From assembly GCF_004006395.2 (NCBI RefSeq), contig NZ_CP029758.2, forward strand, positions 3,906,001 to 3,970,000: a DNA stretch of 64,000 nt, read 5' to 3'. A program made the position numbers and the translations under genes. Origin of the DNA: Clostridium sp. AWRP. Its GTDB lineage: Bacteria > Bacillota > Clostridia > Clostridiales > Clostridiaceae. The number at the start of each line of letters is the position of its first letter. Positions within the stretch are counted from its first letter, which is position 1. Under the pieces are notes generated by a model. It ran no database searches. It was not told the origin of the DNA and was given only the letters and a program-made list of their open reading frames with translations. Shown here one piece after another: positions 8,705 through 16,011 of the stretch.

Positions 8705-10069
8705 CTAACTGATTGTGGTGTGTCCTATATTTTTAGGTAAAAACAGTACTTCGATTACCGGGAATATCATCAACAAGCCAAGGAAAACAAAGCCCAATTC
8801 ATATGCGGTGTGAATAGAGAAGTAAAATTGCAGTATATCCACAACAACGGTAACCAGTGATATCCCCAGCCCCTGAGCTAATGTCATGACGACAACATTC
8901 AATGTATTTGCGCTGTTTCGATCTTGAGGTGCTATTTCAGAAAAACTCAGGCCATTATAACTTGTTAAGGCCAATGAACGCCCTACACCTGAGACCAAGG
9001 CAAGAAACATAATATAAACAGGAAAAGTATTGGAGCGAATAAATGCTAAAGCAACCGATGTAATAAATACCATTCCGAAGGATGACAACAGAGCGCTGCG
9101 GTAGCCCAGTTTGCGAATAATTGCATTGGTAAAAGGTTTAATGCCAATGTTTCCAATAAAAATGAACAGCACATAACTACCTGCTTTGACGGCGGACCAA
9201 TGAAAAACTGTTTGTAAAAAAACGGTTAGTATGTAGGGCAATGCCCCAACACACAGCCACAAAACCGAACCGCTTGTCTGACAAATCCGAAAGGAAGTTA
9301 CTTTTAATGCTTGAATTGAGAATAATGGATTTTCTGTTTTTTTCAAATGTTTAAAAACTATGAGACCCAATATTACACCTACGGCTATCAAGCCCATTGC
9401 ACTAACCCAATAATTTTTGCCATGTGTAGCCAGTTCCGCTCCAACTAAAATTACACCTGATGCAAAGGTAATCTCTATAAATCCTAAAAGATCAAAATCG
9501 TTTTTCGTTTTACCATCATCGGCGTCGATCCATTTGATACCCAATAAAGCGATTATGAAACCGATTGGAACGTTAATCAGGAAAATCCATTGCCAGCTCC
9601 AGTAAGTCACGATAAACCCACCGACCAGCGGTGCAATAGCGGGTGCTATTAATGCAGGCCAAATGAGGTAACTAACCATTTTTAATAACTTTGAAGCCGG
9701 TGTCTTTTCTAGGACAATCAGTCTTGCCGTGGGGGTCATCAGAGAGCCTGAAATGCCTTGTATGATTCTCGTTAATAAAAGGAAAAGGAAGTTAGGCGCT
9801 AAGGCATTTGTTAACGAGCTAAGAGTAAAGATTATTACAGCAATGATCCAGATTTTCTTTTTTCCAAATCGTTTGGCCATCCATCCACTCAACGGAATAA
9901 AAATGGCCGAGGTAATTAAATACGCGCTTACGAGTAGAGCGGTGGTTGCTGCACCTGTATGAAAATATTGAGACATTTTTGGTAGTGCAGTGGTTACGAT
10001 TGTTCCGTCCAGCATTTCCATAAAGAGACTGGCAGCCATTAATATGGCGATTCTTATTTCTTTTGACAT
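8705..10069 (-). CDS. MFS multidrug exporter, DHA2 (EmrB/QacA) type
   Basis: A 454-aa inner-membrane protein with about 14 hydrophobic segments, the DHA2 drug:proton antiporter layout. MEMLDGTIVTTALPKM is the motif D1 region in TM1, GWMAKRFGKKK is motif A in loop 2-3, and ALIAPAIAPLVGGFIVTYWSW is motif C in TM5. It should pump lipophilic or cationic drugs outward. AAGGAC precedes the ATG. The gene starts 4 bp after the padR stop, so the two form one operon, repressed through PadR. The DNA is clearly richer in G+C and uses GCG, GCC and GGC codons more than its neighbours, which suggests acquisition from another Firmicute. Confidence 0.93.
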   Translation of the reverse strand: MSKEIRIAILMAASLFMEMLDGTIVTTALPKMSQYFHTGAATTALLVSAYLITSAIFIPLSGWMAKRFGKKKIWIIAVIIFTLSSLTNALAPNFLFLLLTRIIQGISGSLMTPTARLIVLEKTPASKLLKMVSYLIWPALIAPAIAPLVGGFIVTYWSWQWIFLINVPIGFIIALLGIKWIDADDGKTKNDFDLLGFIEITFASGVILVGAELATHGKNYWVSAMGLIAVGVILGLIVFKHLKKTENPLFSIQALKVTSFRICQTSGSVLWLCVGALPYILTVFLQTVFHWSAVKAGSYVLFIFIGNIGIKPFTNAIIRKLGYRSALLSSFGMVFITSVALAFIRSNTFPVYIMFLALVSGVGRSLALTSYNGLSFSEIAPQDRNSANTLNVVVMTLAQGLGISLVTVVVDILQFYFSIHTAYELGFVFLGLLMIFPVIEVLFLPKNIGHTTIS

Positions 10070-10073
10070 TCTA

Positions 10074-10604
10074 TTACCGTCCTTTCTTTAATTCTTTCTT
10101 AAATTTGTTAATCCACTCAATTGTAACGTCAGCTTGGTTTAACAACAGCTGAAATTTCTTGCTTGCATACCAGTGATCTCTTGAATTTTCTTTCGCTAAT
10201 TTGTTAAGTGCTTGCCGCGCATCCTGAATGATATCTTTTTGCTCTTGATAGAATTTATCTAACAATTGCATCTGTTCATTTAAAGAAAGGTGCTGCATTA
10301 CATTGAGCTTTATCAGATAAAGATCAGCACTATGTGCACCATCAGGAACAGGCATTTTCATGAGTTCAAAAAAACGCTTTTCCCCTTTTTTGGTAATGGA
10401 AGCGATTTTTTTGGTCTTTCCGTTTGATTCTACATTCGTCATCTCCAGAAAACCTTCATTTCTTAATTTTTCAAGCAAAGGATAAAGTACCCCATAGCTA
10501 ATTTTACGATGACGACCTAAAAAAATTTGCAATCCATTACGGAGGTCGTAACCGCTTTGCGGTTCCTCCATTAATTCACCCAAAATAAAGAGTTCATTAA
10601 TCAT
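10074..10604 (-). CDS. PadR-family transcriptional repressor
   Basis: 176-aa regulator: an N-terminal winged helix (INELFILGELMEEPQSGYDL ... ISYGVLYPLLEKLRNEGFLE) and a C-terminal coiled-coil dimerisation domain (residues about 100-176), the PadR-s2/AphA type. Repressors of this kind next to an exporter usually bind a drug substrate and release the promoter. AAGGAGGAATCATA precedes the ATG. It is the first gene of the operon with the exporter. A 19-bp inverted repeat immediately upstream is a probable autoregulatory operator. Composition is as atypical as that of the exporter. Confidence 0.94.
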   Translation of the reverse strand: MINELFILGELMEEPQSGYDLRNGLQIFLGRHRKISYGVLYPLLEKLRNEGFLEMTNVESNGKTKKIASITKKGEKRFFELMKMPVPDGAHSADLYLIKLNVMQHLSLNEQMQLLDKFYQEQKDIIQDARQALNKLAKENSRDHWYASKKFQLLLNQADVTIEWINKFKKELKKGR

Positions 10605-10620
10605 TATGATTCCTCCTTGT

Positions 10621-10665
10621 TATATATCTAAAAGATATAGCCATTATATATCTTTTAGATATATA
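10621..10665. promoter_or_regulatory. Candidate PadR operator
   Basis: Perfect 19-bp inverted repeat: TATATATCTAAAAGATATA at 10621-10639 and its complement at 10647-10665, 7 bp apart. Each arm is itself nearly palindromic (ATATCT...AGATAT). It lies 17 bp upstream of the padR start, overlapping where the promoter should be. Sequence is direct; operator function is inferred. Confidence 0.65.
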
Positions 10666-10863
10666 ATGCAAGTGGTTCTCAGCAAGAGTTTGTGTCAAGT
10701 TCTAGTGGGCAATTTATTTTTTGAATTTTTCCATTACAACTTTAGTTAAAAATTTCATTTTCAAAGGGCTTCGCCCGCAACCCGAAAGGGCGTACTTATC
10801 CCCTTAACTTTTTGTCCGGAATTTTAAACTTATCTATAAATAAGTTCACTAAAATTTCTCCGC

Positions 10864-11067
10864 TCAAAAATACTCTGTATTGCTTTTCTTTGCTTTCCTA
10901 TTTACGTCAGCTGCTGTTAGTGGGATCATTTCTGTTATTGTCTCTAATTTATCCTCTGGAATAACTTCAGAACATACTTCATCAATTACATTGCATATCC
11001 TCTTACTTGCTTTTTCTGCTAATATCTTGGGCAGGTTATTGGCACCTTTAATAGACCAACTCATCAT
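10864..11067 (-). pseudogene. ISLre2-family (UPF0236) transposase C-terminal fragment
   Basis: 67 codons beginning MMSWSIKGANNLPKILAEKA resemble the C-terminal end of ISLre2/UPF0236 transposases, which carry a similar SWSxxGAxNxAK motif. The rest of the gene (about 400 codons) is gone, cut off where the IS630 fragment begins at about 11060. The stretch 10740-10860 contains short GC-rich inverted repeats (GGGCTTCGCCC, CCCGAAAGGGCG) that may be part of the same element's end. Confidence 0.55.
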
Positions 11068-11215
11068 ACTCCTGAGCTTAATCCTATTGAAATGATTTGG
11101 AATGAAATTCGTGAGAAGTTTTTTAAAAATAAATTATTTAAATCACTAAGTGCTGTTTCTGATAAACTATGTGAAGCTATTAATCATCTTATAGATAATA
11201 AAACTATTGTAAAAT
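11062..11215 (+). pseudogene. IS630-family transposase fragment (copy 2)
   Basis: The plus strand reads TPELNPIEMIWNEIREKFF, then NKLFKSLSAVSDKLCEAINHL, the end of the DDE domain with its catalytic Glu (NPIE). It is abutted by the ISLre2 fragment on the left and diverges abruptly from copy 1 after position 11215. The last 82 bp are almost identical to 8527-8608. Confidence 0.75.
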
Positions 11216-11380
11216 GGGGTATGGCAACGATTCGTGTAAAAAACAGACATAAGACTGTATTTCACATTTTTTAATTTATTATTATTTTAGTTAGTATTAT
11301 CAATACAATAATTATACTTTAGCTAACGGCCATTGAGTAAAAAAATAAGAGCTTTATCATTTAGTAATTAAACCGTAGAT

Positions 11381-11416
11381 ATATCAGTGCTTTGCACTGA
11401 TATTATATATTTTTTT
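11381..11416 (+). terminator. Hairpin with T-run
   Basis: Perfect 10-bp stem ATATCAGTGC / GCACTGATAT (11381-11403) with a 3-nt loop, followed by TATATA and seven T. A second perfect 9-bp hairpin (GAGTTAGAA / TTCTAACTC, 11417-11448) follows directly. They separate the IS remnants from the satellite element. The 11275-11572 stretch holds no gene. Confidence 0.6.
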
Positions 11417-11572
11417 GAGTTAGAACTATTTAGTATTAATTCTAACTCAGAATGTTTTGATAAAAATTTTTTATTTACACGTATTGTATCTGTTAACTCA
11501 ATATTCTTTATTAGACAAAATAAGCACCCTAAATAACGGATACCTATTTTACATAGTAGTTAAATTTTTTAT

Positions 11573-11680
11573 TCATCTATGATTATATTCTTTCTTCCAT
11601 TGCTGCAGATCCTTAATATTAGGTTTTTTATGATATGCCTTACAATAATCTATATAAGCCATAAATATTGATAAGCTCAT
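11573..11680 (-). CDS. Small hypothetical protein (35 aa)
   Basis: Frame MSLSIFMAYIDYCKAYHKK ... QQWKKEYNHR, whose ATG overlaps the stop of the preceding gene as ATGA (11677-11680), a typical translational coupling. Basic and aromatic; family not recognised. Last gene of the satellite's minus-strand operon. Confidence 0.5.
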   Translation of the reverse strand: MSLSIFMAYIDYCKAYHKKPNIKDLQQWKKEYNHR

Positions 11681-11874
11681 ATATTATCACTGCCTATGTT
11701 TCTTTTCCTCTGCTGCCTTTTTCCTATCATAACACCATAATTAAAACAATCTATAGCTAATGAAGAAAGTCCCAAACGATCTGTCTGTGATCTATTAATT
11801 ATTCCAAATAAATCATTAAGATATTTAAAGTAATATTTCTGTTTACCTAATACTTTTTCATATTTTTTATCCAA
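11677..11874 (-). CDS. Small hypothetical protein of the satellite operon
   Basis: 65 aa from TTG at 11874, chosen because GGAGGG lies 7 nt upstream; an ATG seven codons earlier (11895) has no proper site. The sequence is helical and basic at the C-terminus (GVMIGKRQQRKRNIG), with ...SSLAIDCFNYGVMIGKR reminiscent of small phage-encoded proteins. No function can be named. It overlaps the next gene by 4 nt, showing that this is a compact, co-translated operon. Confidence 0.6.
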   Translation of the reverse strand: MDKKYEKVLGKQKYYFKYLNDLFGIINRSQTDRLGLSSLAIDCFNYGVMIGKRQQRKRNIGSDNI

Positions 11875-11962
11875 TTTAATACCCTCCGTTGACATAAGCC
11901 CTACATATCAAGTAAACTTATAATTGCTTGTGTTATAAGACTTACTTGATATGTAAGCTTAG

Positions 11963-12115
11963 TTATTTATTTAAGAGGTCCATTCGTATTTTTTTATATG
12001 GACCTTCTTTTTTATATGTTTTTGGTCCTCTTTTAACCCTAAATCCATATTCTATAAGCTTTATTAGCTTATCCCTTTCCTCCTCCGTATCATATGATGC
12101 CTTTAATTTAATCAC
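11963..12115 (-). CDS. Small basic hypothetical protein (50 aa)
   Basis: Frame starting GTG (MIKLKASYDTEEERDKLIKL ... KKIRMDLLNK) with AGGTGAAG 6 nt upstream. It begins 8 bp after the stop of the gene at 12123. Glu/Lys-rich, probably a short helix pair; its pattern (a strand, an acidic helix, then GFRVKRGPKTYKKEGPY) looks like a real small phage or ICE protein. No known function. Confidence 0.6.
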   Translation of the reverse strand: MIKLKASYDTEEERDKLIKLIEYGFRVKRGPKTYKKEGPYKKIRMDLLNK

Positions 12116-12122
12116 TTATGCT

Positions 12123-12338
12123 TCACCTGCCTTGACTGATAAAAATATCATGCTGCTCCCTTATTAATTCATGAAGTGTTTTACTTTTTTCTATGGTTGC
12201 TATATTACTATTAATAACTATATATGTAATGCCATCTATTTTAGCTTTCATACCTCTAACCTTTTTAAAACTCTTTTCTAGTAAATAGAATTTGCTACTT
12301 TTATAGATAACTTTTATCAAATCTAAAATTTCCCTCAT
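12123..12338 (-). CDS. Small hypothetical protein (71 aa)
   Basis: Starts at ATG 12338 behind AGGGGGAT; a TTG two codons earlier is also possible. The product (MREILDLIKVIYKSSKFYLL ... HELIREQHDIFISQGR) is predicted helix then beta then helix, without a recognised domain. Its place in the run of small genes downstream of the helicase suggests an accessory satellite function. Confidence 0.6.
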   Translation of the reverse strand: MREILDLIKVIYKSSKFYLLEKSFKKVRGMKAKIDGITYIVINSNIATIEKSKTLHELIREQHDIFISQGR

Positions 12339-12350
12339 CCTCAATCCCCC

Positions 12351-12503
12351 TTATTTTTTTGAATTTTCTATTAATTTATCACGTTTAATGTCAATATCCC
12401 CTGCAAGGACTTTGCCAATATACTTTTTCAAATCAATATCATTACATTGCAGATATTTAATTTTTACGCTACGTATAATTACAATTAATGGCTTGTCCTT
12501 CAT
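12351..12503 (-). CDS. Small hypothetical protein (50 aa), coupled
   Basis: MKDKPLIVIIRSVKIKYLQC ... RDKLIENSKK. The ATG directly follows the TAA of the 12504 gene (TAAATG), and GAGGAAG is well placed, so it is probably translated by coupling. It is beta-rich at the start and Lys-rich at the end. No family recognised. Confidence 0.6.
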   Translation of the reverse strand: MKDKPLIVIIRSVKIKYLQCNDIDLKKYIGKVLAGDIDIKRDKLIENSKK

Positions 12504-12818
12504 TTAAACTTCCTCTAAATTTAGTAAACACTTAAGTTTTGCATATAACTTTTTAAATATTTCTCCAGCTGGCTCAGGTTTATACTCTGCTGAATAAATA
12601 TTTATTTTTAAAAGATTATTAGCAACACAATCAATAAAATGTAAACATTGATTATAAAATTTATCATCATGCTCCTCATTAAGAATTATATAAACCATTT
12701 CAGCAAGATTTTTATATATCATCCTGTTAGTTTCTGTATCTTTTGACATCAAGCCTACATTTGCTAAATACTCTATTACCTCTTTTTTATATTCAATTAA
12801 TAAATTAGATCTACTCAT
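12504..12818 (-). CDS. Hypothetical protein (104 aa) of the satellite operon
   Basis: An all-helical protein (MSRSNLLIEYKKEVIEYLAN ... KLKCLLNLEEV) with acidic and hydrophobic alternation and no recognised domain. AGGAGGGTGATTAAAA precedes the ATG. This leader shares 18 bp (TATAAAATAGGAGGGTGAT) with the leader of the helicase gene, so the two ribosome sites are duplicated sequence. It lies between the helicase and a coupled 50-aa gene, so a role in element replication or its control is plausible. Confidence 0.7.
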   Translation of the reverse strand: MSRSNLLIEYKKEVIEYLANVGLMSKDTETNRMIYKNLAEMVYIILNEEHDDKFYNQCLHFIDCVANNLLKINIYSAEYKPEPAGEIFKKLYAKLKCLLNLEEV

Positions 12819-12832
12819 TTTTAATCACCCTC

Positions 12833-14122
12833 CTATTTTATACACAGATCTGTAATTAATTGATACTTTGGTATCCACGCTAGTTTTATTGTTCCAGTTC
12901 TACCGTTTCGTTGCTTTTCAATTATAGCCTCTATAATGCCTTTATCATCAGTATTGGGATTATAATACTCATCTCTGTAAAGAGAAATAACTATGTCTGC
13001 GTCCTGTTCTATTGAACCAGATTCCCTTAAATCTGAAAGTATAGGTCTATGGTCATTTCTTCCCTCTGGTGCCCTGCTTAACTGCGCCAATGCAATGACA
13101 TTTATATTTAATTCTTTGGCCATAAGCTTTAACTGCCTAGATATCTTACTTACTTCTTGAACCCTGTTAGTTGATTTTTCTGCACCATCAATGAGAGTTA
13201 AATAATCTATTATGACTACATCTAAGTCACTTTGTAATTTTCTCTTTTTGCACTCTGCTTTTATGCCATTTAGCGAATATATTTTGTCATATATTTTCAA
13301 ACCGGAATTTACTATAATACCACTTTCTTGGCTTACCCTCATCCATTCTTTATCTGTTAATTTGCCTGATTTAATATTATTCATTTGAATTAGAGCTTTA
13401 GCTGCCAATGCCCTTTCCAGCAACTGTTCCTTTGACATTTCTAGCGAAAAAAAGCTTATATTATGCTGTTTAGCTATATTCAAAGCTATGTTTATTGCAA
13501 AAGCAGTTTTACCCATTGAAGGCCTAGCAGATACAACTATGAAATCACTTTTATTTAATCCATTTAAGGTTTTATCTAATACCCTATAACCTGTTTCTAT
13601 TCCCTGTATAGCTCCCCCGTTTAGATATCTTTTTTCAAGACTGTCCAATACATTTACCATAGGCTTGTTTAATTCTCCGCTATCTACATTAATCTTGCTT
13701 TCAAACTCTAAACTTAGATCCTGTAATTCTCTTACTATGTCCTTTATGTCTGCATCTGTTTTTTCTATTTTTGTTGCATCTTTTTTCAATAGTGCAAGCA
13801 ATTTTCTAGCATTGGAATACTTTTTTATTATCTCAGCATATGATTTTACACTTTCAGGCTGCAGAGTCTGACCTGTAAGCTGTGAAATATAAGTTATTCC
13901 ACCAACTAAACTCAATTTTGAACTTAAATCCTCCGCAATAGTAGTTATATTAATATCTCTACCATTCGTATATAATCTCACAATAGCGGAATATAATAAT
14001 TTATGACTATCCTCAAATAAATCATCACTTTTCAATAAATCTATGCAGTCACATAAATTATCAGGTTTAATAATCACAGATCCCAACAAATCTCTTTCAG
14101 CTTGTATATTATAAAGTTTCAT
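12833..14122 (-). CDS. DnaB-like replicative helicase
   Basis: A 429-aa hexameric 5'-3' helicase that would open the element's replication fork. The N-terminal DnaB domain (residues 1-100) starts YNIQAERDLLGSVII. The RecA-like C-terminal domain has Walker A SARPSMGKTA (198-207), Walker B as VVIIDYLTLIDG, the AQLSRAPEGR motif H3 region, DLRESGSIEQDAD, and the arginine-finger region EKQRNGRTGTI. Length and motifs match chromosomal DnaB, so it is probably functional. It follows the iteron-bearing initiator gene by 31 bp, an arrangement like lambda O-P or phage DnaD/DnaB pairs. AGGAGGGTGATAAGAC precedes the ATG. Confidence 0.95.
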   Translation of the reverse strand: MKLYNIQAERDLLGSVIIKPDNLCDCIDLLKSDDLFEDSHKLLYSAIVRLYTNGRDINITTIAEDLSSKLSLVGGITYISQLTGQTLQPESVKSYAEIIKKYSNARKLLALLKKDATKIEKTDADIKDIVRELQDLSLEFESKINVDSGELNKPMVNVLDSLEKRYLNGGAIQGIETGYRVLDKTLNGLNKSDFIVVSARPSMGKTAFAINIALNIAKQHNISFFSLEMSKEQLLERALAAKALIQMNNIKSGKLTDKEWMRVSQESGIIVNSGLKIYDKIYSLNGIKAECKKRKLQSDLDVVIIDYLTLIDGAEKSTNRVQEVSKISRQLKLMAKELNINVIALAQLSRAPEGRNDHRPILSDLRESGSIEQDADIVISLYRDEYYNPNTDDKGIIEAIIEKQRNGRTGTIKLAWIPKYQLITDLCIK

Positions 14123-14153
14123 GTCTTATCACCCTCCTATTTTATAAATCACA

Positions 14154-15011
14154 TTATTCAATTTCTTGAAATGCTCCTGCATTTGGCCTGCACTCATTAC
14201 TACTATTTGATTTGTTTTTTTCTTTAAGTTGTTTAGATTTTAAATATTCATCATAGTTACATTTGTTAGTACCTTCATCCATAAACGTACTTATTCCATT
14301 TTTTCTATTAAGAAAATCCTTTAAGCTCCATTTATAATTAAAATAGAAATCACTCTGGAGTACTTGTGAATAGGTGTATATTGCTTGTCTTATTTCTTTA
14401 TCTGAATATGTTTTTAAAGCTTTATCTATTGCATTTTCCATATCTTTAGTTAATTTTTTATGAGTTATTATCTTTTTGCTATTCCAGTAATTAAATATCT
14501 CTAAATACTTCTTGTCATTTTTGAAATGACTATTAATATTCTTTTTATTATTTCTTTTTATATATTCTTTTTTAGATGTTTCAACTTTAGTTTCATTATC
14601 CGTTTCAATAACCGTTTCAGCATAACTATGTAATACCTTATTTCTCAATGCTTTAACCATTTCACCATCCGTTTCGTTAACCGTTTCATTAACCGTTTCA
14701 GCTGTAATATAAGAATATATAGATGGTTTTTTCTTACTATTTGACTTAAAAATAGACCTAATTATACCATGACTTTCAAATAATTTAATTAATCTACTTG
14801 CCTCTCTTGTACTAGATAAATTCAAGTCCTCATATACGCCTCTTGCAGTAAGATAAAATTGTCCTCTAGGCAAGAAATTTTTTTTGCTTATTCTCTGTAA
14901 ATTTTCTTTATATGCTATATACCTACCAAAACAAGCCTCTACTTGCTTATTTTCAATCTCCATTTTAGCAATTTCTAAATCTAATTTTATATATGGCCTA
15001 ATCTTGTCCAT
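14154..15011 (-). CDS. Phage-type replication initiator (replisome organiser-like)
   Basis: A 285-aa protein. The N-terminal 90 residues are a winged-helix-like domain (RGQFYLTARGVYEDLNLSST, then REASRLIKLFESHGIIRSIF). A low-complexity linker of ETVN/ETDN tetrads follows (residues about 104-145). The C-terminal half is helical (residues 160-250; EIFNYWNSKKIITHKKL, then MENAIDKALKTYSDKEI), resembling DnaD/replisome-organiser tails. The tetrads come from 12-bp DNA repeats, which look like iterons inside the gene, as in lambda O. Followed by the DnaB-like helicase, it is the likely initiator of the element. GTAGGTGG precedes the ATG. The family is inferred from architecture and context. Confidence 0.75.
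   Translation of the reverse strand: MDKIRPYIKLDLEIAKMEIENKQVEACFGRYIAYKENLQRISKKNFLPRGQFYLTARGVYEDLNLSSTREASRLIKLFESHGIIRSIFKSNSKKKPSIYSYITAETVNETVNETDGEMVKALRNKVLHSYAETVIETDNETKVETSKKEYIKRNNKKNINSHFKNDKKYLEIFNYWNSKKIITHKKLTKDMENAIDKALKTYSDKEIRQAIYTYSQVLQSDFYFNYKWSLKDFLNRKNGISTFMDEGTNKCNYDEYLKSKQLKEKNKSNSSNECRPNAGAFQEIE
14578..14699. repeat. Two iteron-like 12-bp repeat arrays; candidate replication origin
   Basis: GTTTC cores recur every 12 bp at 14578, 14590, 14602, 14614 and again, with one ATTTC, at 14659, 14671, 14683, 14695. The best-conserved unit is CCGTTTCATTAA (minus strand TTAATGAAACGG). The run 14520-14577 next to the first array is very A+T-rich, like an unwinding element. The arrays lie inside the initiator gene, in its Glu-Thr linker. 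Repeats are seen directly; the origin role is inferred. Confidence 0.6.
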
Positions 15012-15047
15012 CTTACCACCTACTTGTTAGCCTTTTGTATACCATTG

Positions 15048-15260
15048 CTAAATTTGTTCTCCAATTAAGCTCTCCATCCATTCATCAACTTTTGATCTTA
15101 CAAAAAGAAATTTTTTTCCATTTCTAATTACAGGAGCTCCTTTTCTATGTGCCAAGTTATAAGCTGCCTGTTTACCTAACTCATATTCCTTACGAAATTC
15201 TTCAATATCCATAACCTTTTTAGAGCTTGGCTTACTTTGTAAAACTTTATATTTTTCCAT
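15048..15260 (-). CDS. Excisionase-like helix-turn-helix protein
   Basis: 70 aa with a winged helix-turn-helix of the MerR/excisionase type: MDIEEFRKEYELGKQAAYNL is the helix-turn-helix and APVIRNGKKFLFVRSKVDEW the wing and last helix. This matches the small DNA-binding proteins annotated as excisionase or 'helix-turn-helix domain 17'. It would bend attachment-site DNA and direct the integrase towards excision. AAGGAGG is 8 nt from the ATG; it starts 2 bp after the stop of the preceding gene. Role inferred from fold and the presence of a tyrosine integrase. Confidence 0.75.
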   Translation of the reverse strand: MEKYKVLQSKPSSKKVMDIEEFRKEYELGKQAAYNLAHRKGAPVIRNGKKFLFVRSKVDEWMESLIGEQI

Positions 15261-15262
15261 TC

Positions 15263-15568
15263 CTATCCCTCCTTATCAAATTCAGCTGCTGGCCTTATAT
15301 CGTAATATCGCTGTAATTTTCCAATAGTGTCTATATCCAATACATAATCTTTTCCTTTAGCAACTACATGTCCTATTCTCATGTTTCCACTATATAAATT
15401 TATAAAAATTGTATCCTGGCAATCTTCAATTTTCTTTACTTCTATCCTTGAAATCTGATTTTCCATAAAATGAAAATGATTTACAGTAACCTCAGTTCCA
15501 TATGGCACACCAAAATTCCTTGGTTTATCAACTCCAATTTTCTCTACTTTAAGGACATATTTACTCAC
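15263..15568 (-). CDS. Hypothetical beta-rich protein (101 aa)
   Basis: The product (MSKYVLKVEKIGVDKPRNFG, later EVTVNHFHFMENQISRIEV ... LDIDTIGKLQRYYDI) is predicted mostly beta-strand. No family is recognised. It starts with GTG behind AAGGAGG. Its position between the Cro-like regulator and the excisionase-like gene is the early control region of the element, so a regulatory role is possible. The spacing (2 bp to the next gene) shows co-transcription. Confidence 0.65.
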   Translation of the reverse strand: MSKYVLKVEKIGVDKPRNFGVPYGTEVTVNHFHFMENQISRIEVKKIEDCQDTIFINLYSGNMRIGHVVAKGKDYVLDIDTIGKLQRYYDIRPAAEFDKEG

Positions 15569-15665
15569 TTTTTTCCTCCTTCTAATAATTTATTGAAGCA
15601 CTGACTCTTTTTAATGTTTGTACATGAGCTGTCATTTTCAAATTTTAAGATACGATAAATTTTTA

Positions 15666-15872
15666 CTATTTTTCAATATCAATTATCTGTTCTACTTCAA
15701 CATTTAAAGCCTTTGCTAACTTTCCTATAGTAACTGGATTGGGCTTTGCATAGCCATTTTCAATCTTATTGATAGTGCTTACAGCTAATTTAGAAACCCT
15801 TGAAAGTTCTCTAACAGTCATTCTGGCCTCTGCTCTTGCTAAAATAATTTTATTAATATTTACTTTTAACAT
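15666..15872 (-). CDS. Cro-like XRE-family regulator
   Basis: A 68-aa single-domain helix-turn-helix protein (residues 8-60: ARAEARMTVRELSRVSKLAV, then STINKIENGYAKPNPVTIGK), like Cro or SaPI Str. It is the first gene of the minus-strand operon and is divergent from the CI-like repressor at 16012, the two sharing a 139-bp region with three repeated operator-like sites. It probably competes with that repressor to switch the element on. AGAGGTGAT precedes the ATG. Confidence 0.88.
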   Translation of the reverse strand: MLKVNINKIILARAEARMTVRELSRVSKLAVSTINKIENGYAKPNPVTIGKLAKALNVEVEQIIDIEK

Positions 15873-15888
15873 TTAATCACCTCTTTAT

Positions 15889-15982
15889 CACTAACAAATT
15901 GTTAATCTATATTTATATATTATAATAACATTTTGTTAGTGTCAACACTATTTTTTATTTATATATATACATTTTGTTAGTG
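15889..15982. promoter_or_regulatory. Triple operator of the satellite switch
   Basis: Three copies of TTGTTAGTG: on the minus strand at 15889-15897 and on the plus strand at 15933-15941 and 15974-15982. The two plus copies extend to ACATTTTGTTAGTGT. They fill the gap between the divergent Cro-like and CI-like genes, where both promoters must lie. Repeats are direct; regulator binding is inferred. Confidence 0.65.
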
Positions 15983-16011
15983 TTAATATATAATAAGTTT
16001 GAGGTGATACT

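Noticed and set aside
9417..9962. Plus-strand frames opposite the MFS exporter
   Set aside because: No ribosome sites, and they overlap a well-supported membrane protein gene.
10880..11274. Plus-strand frames of 60-71 codons over the IS fragments
   Set aside because: The first is the antisense of the ISLre2 fragment. The second contains the IS630 fragment but continues into unrelated sequence, so it is a chance fusion and not a gene.
14578..14699. CRISPR array
   Set aside because: The 12-bp units are contiguous with no unique spacers and lie in a coding frame; they are iteron-like and not CRISPR. No cas genes are present in the window.
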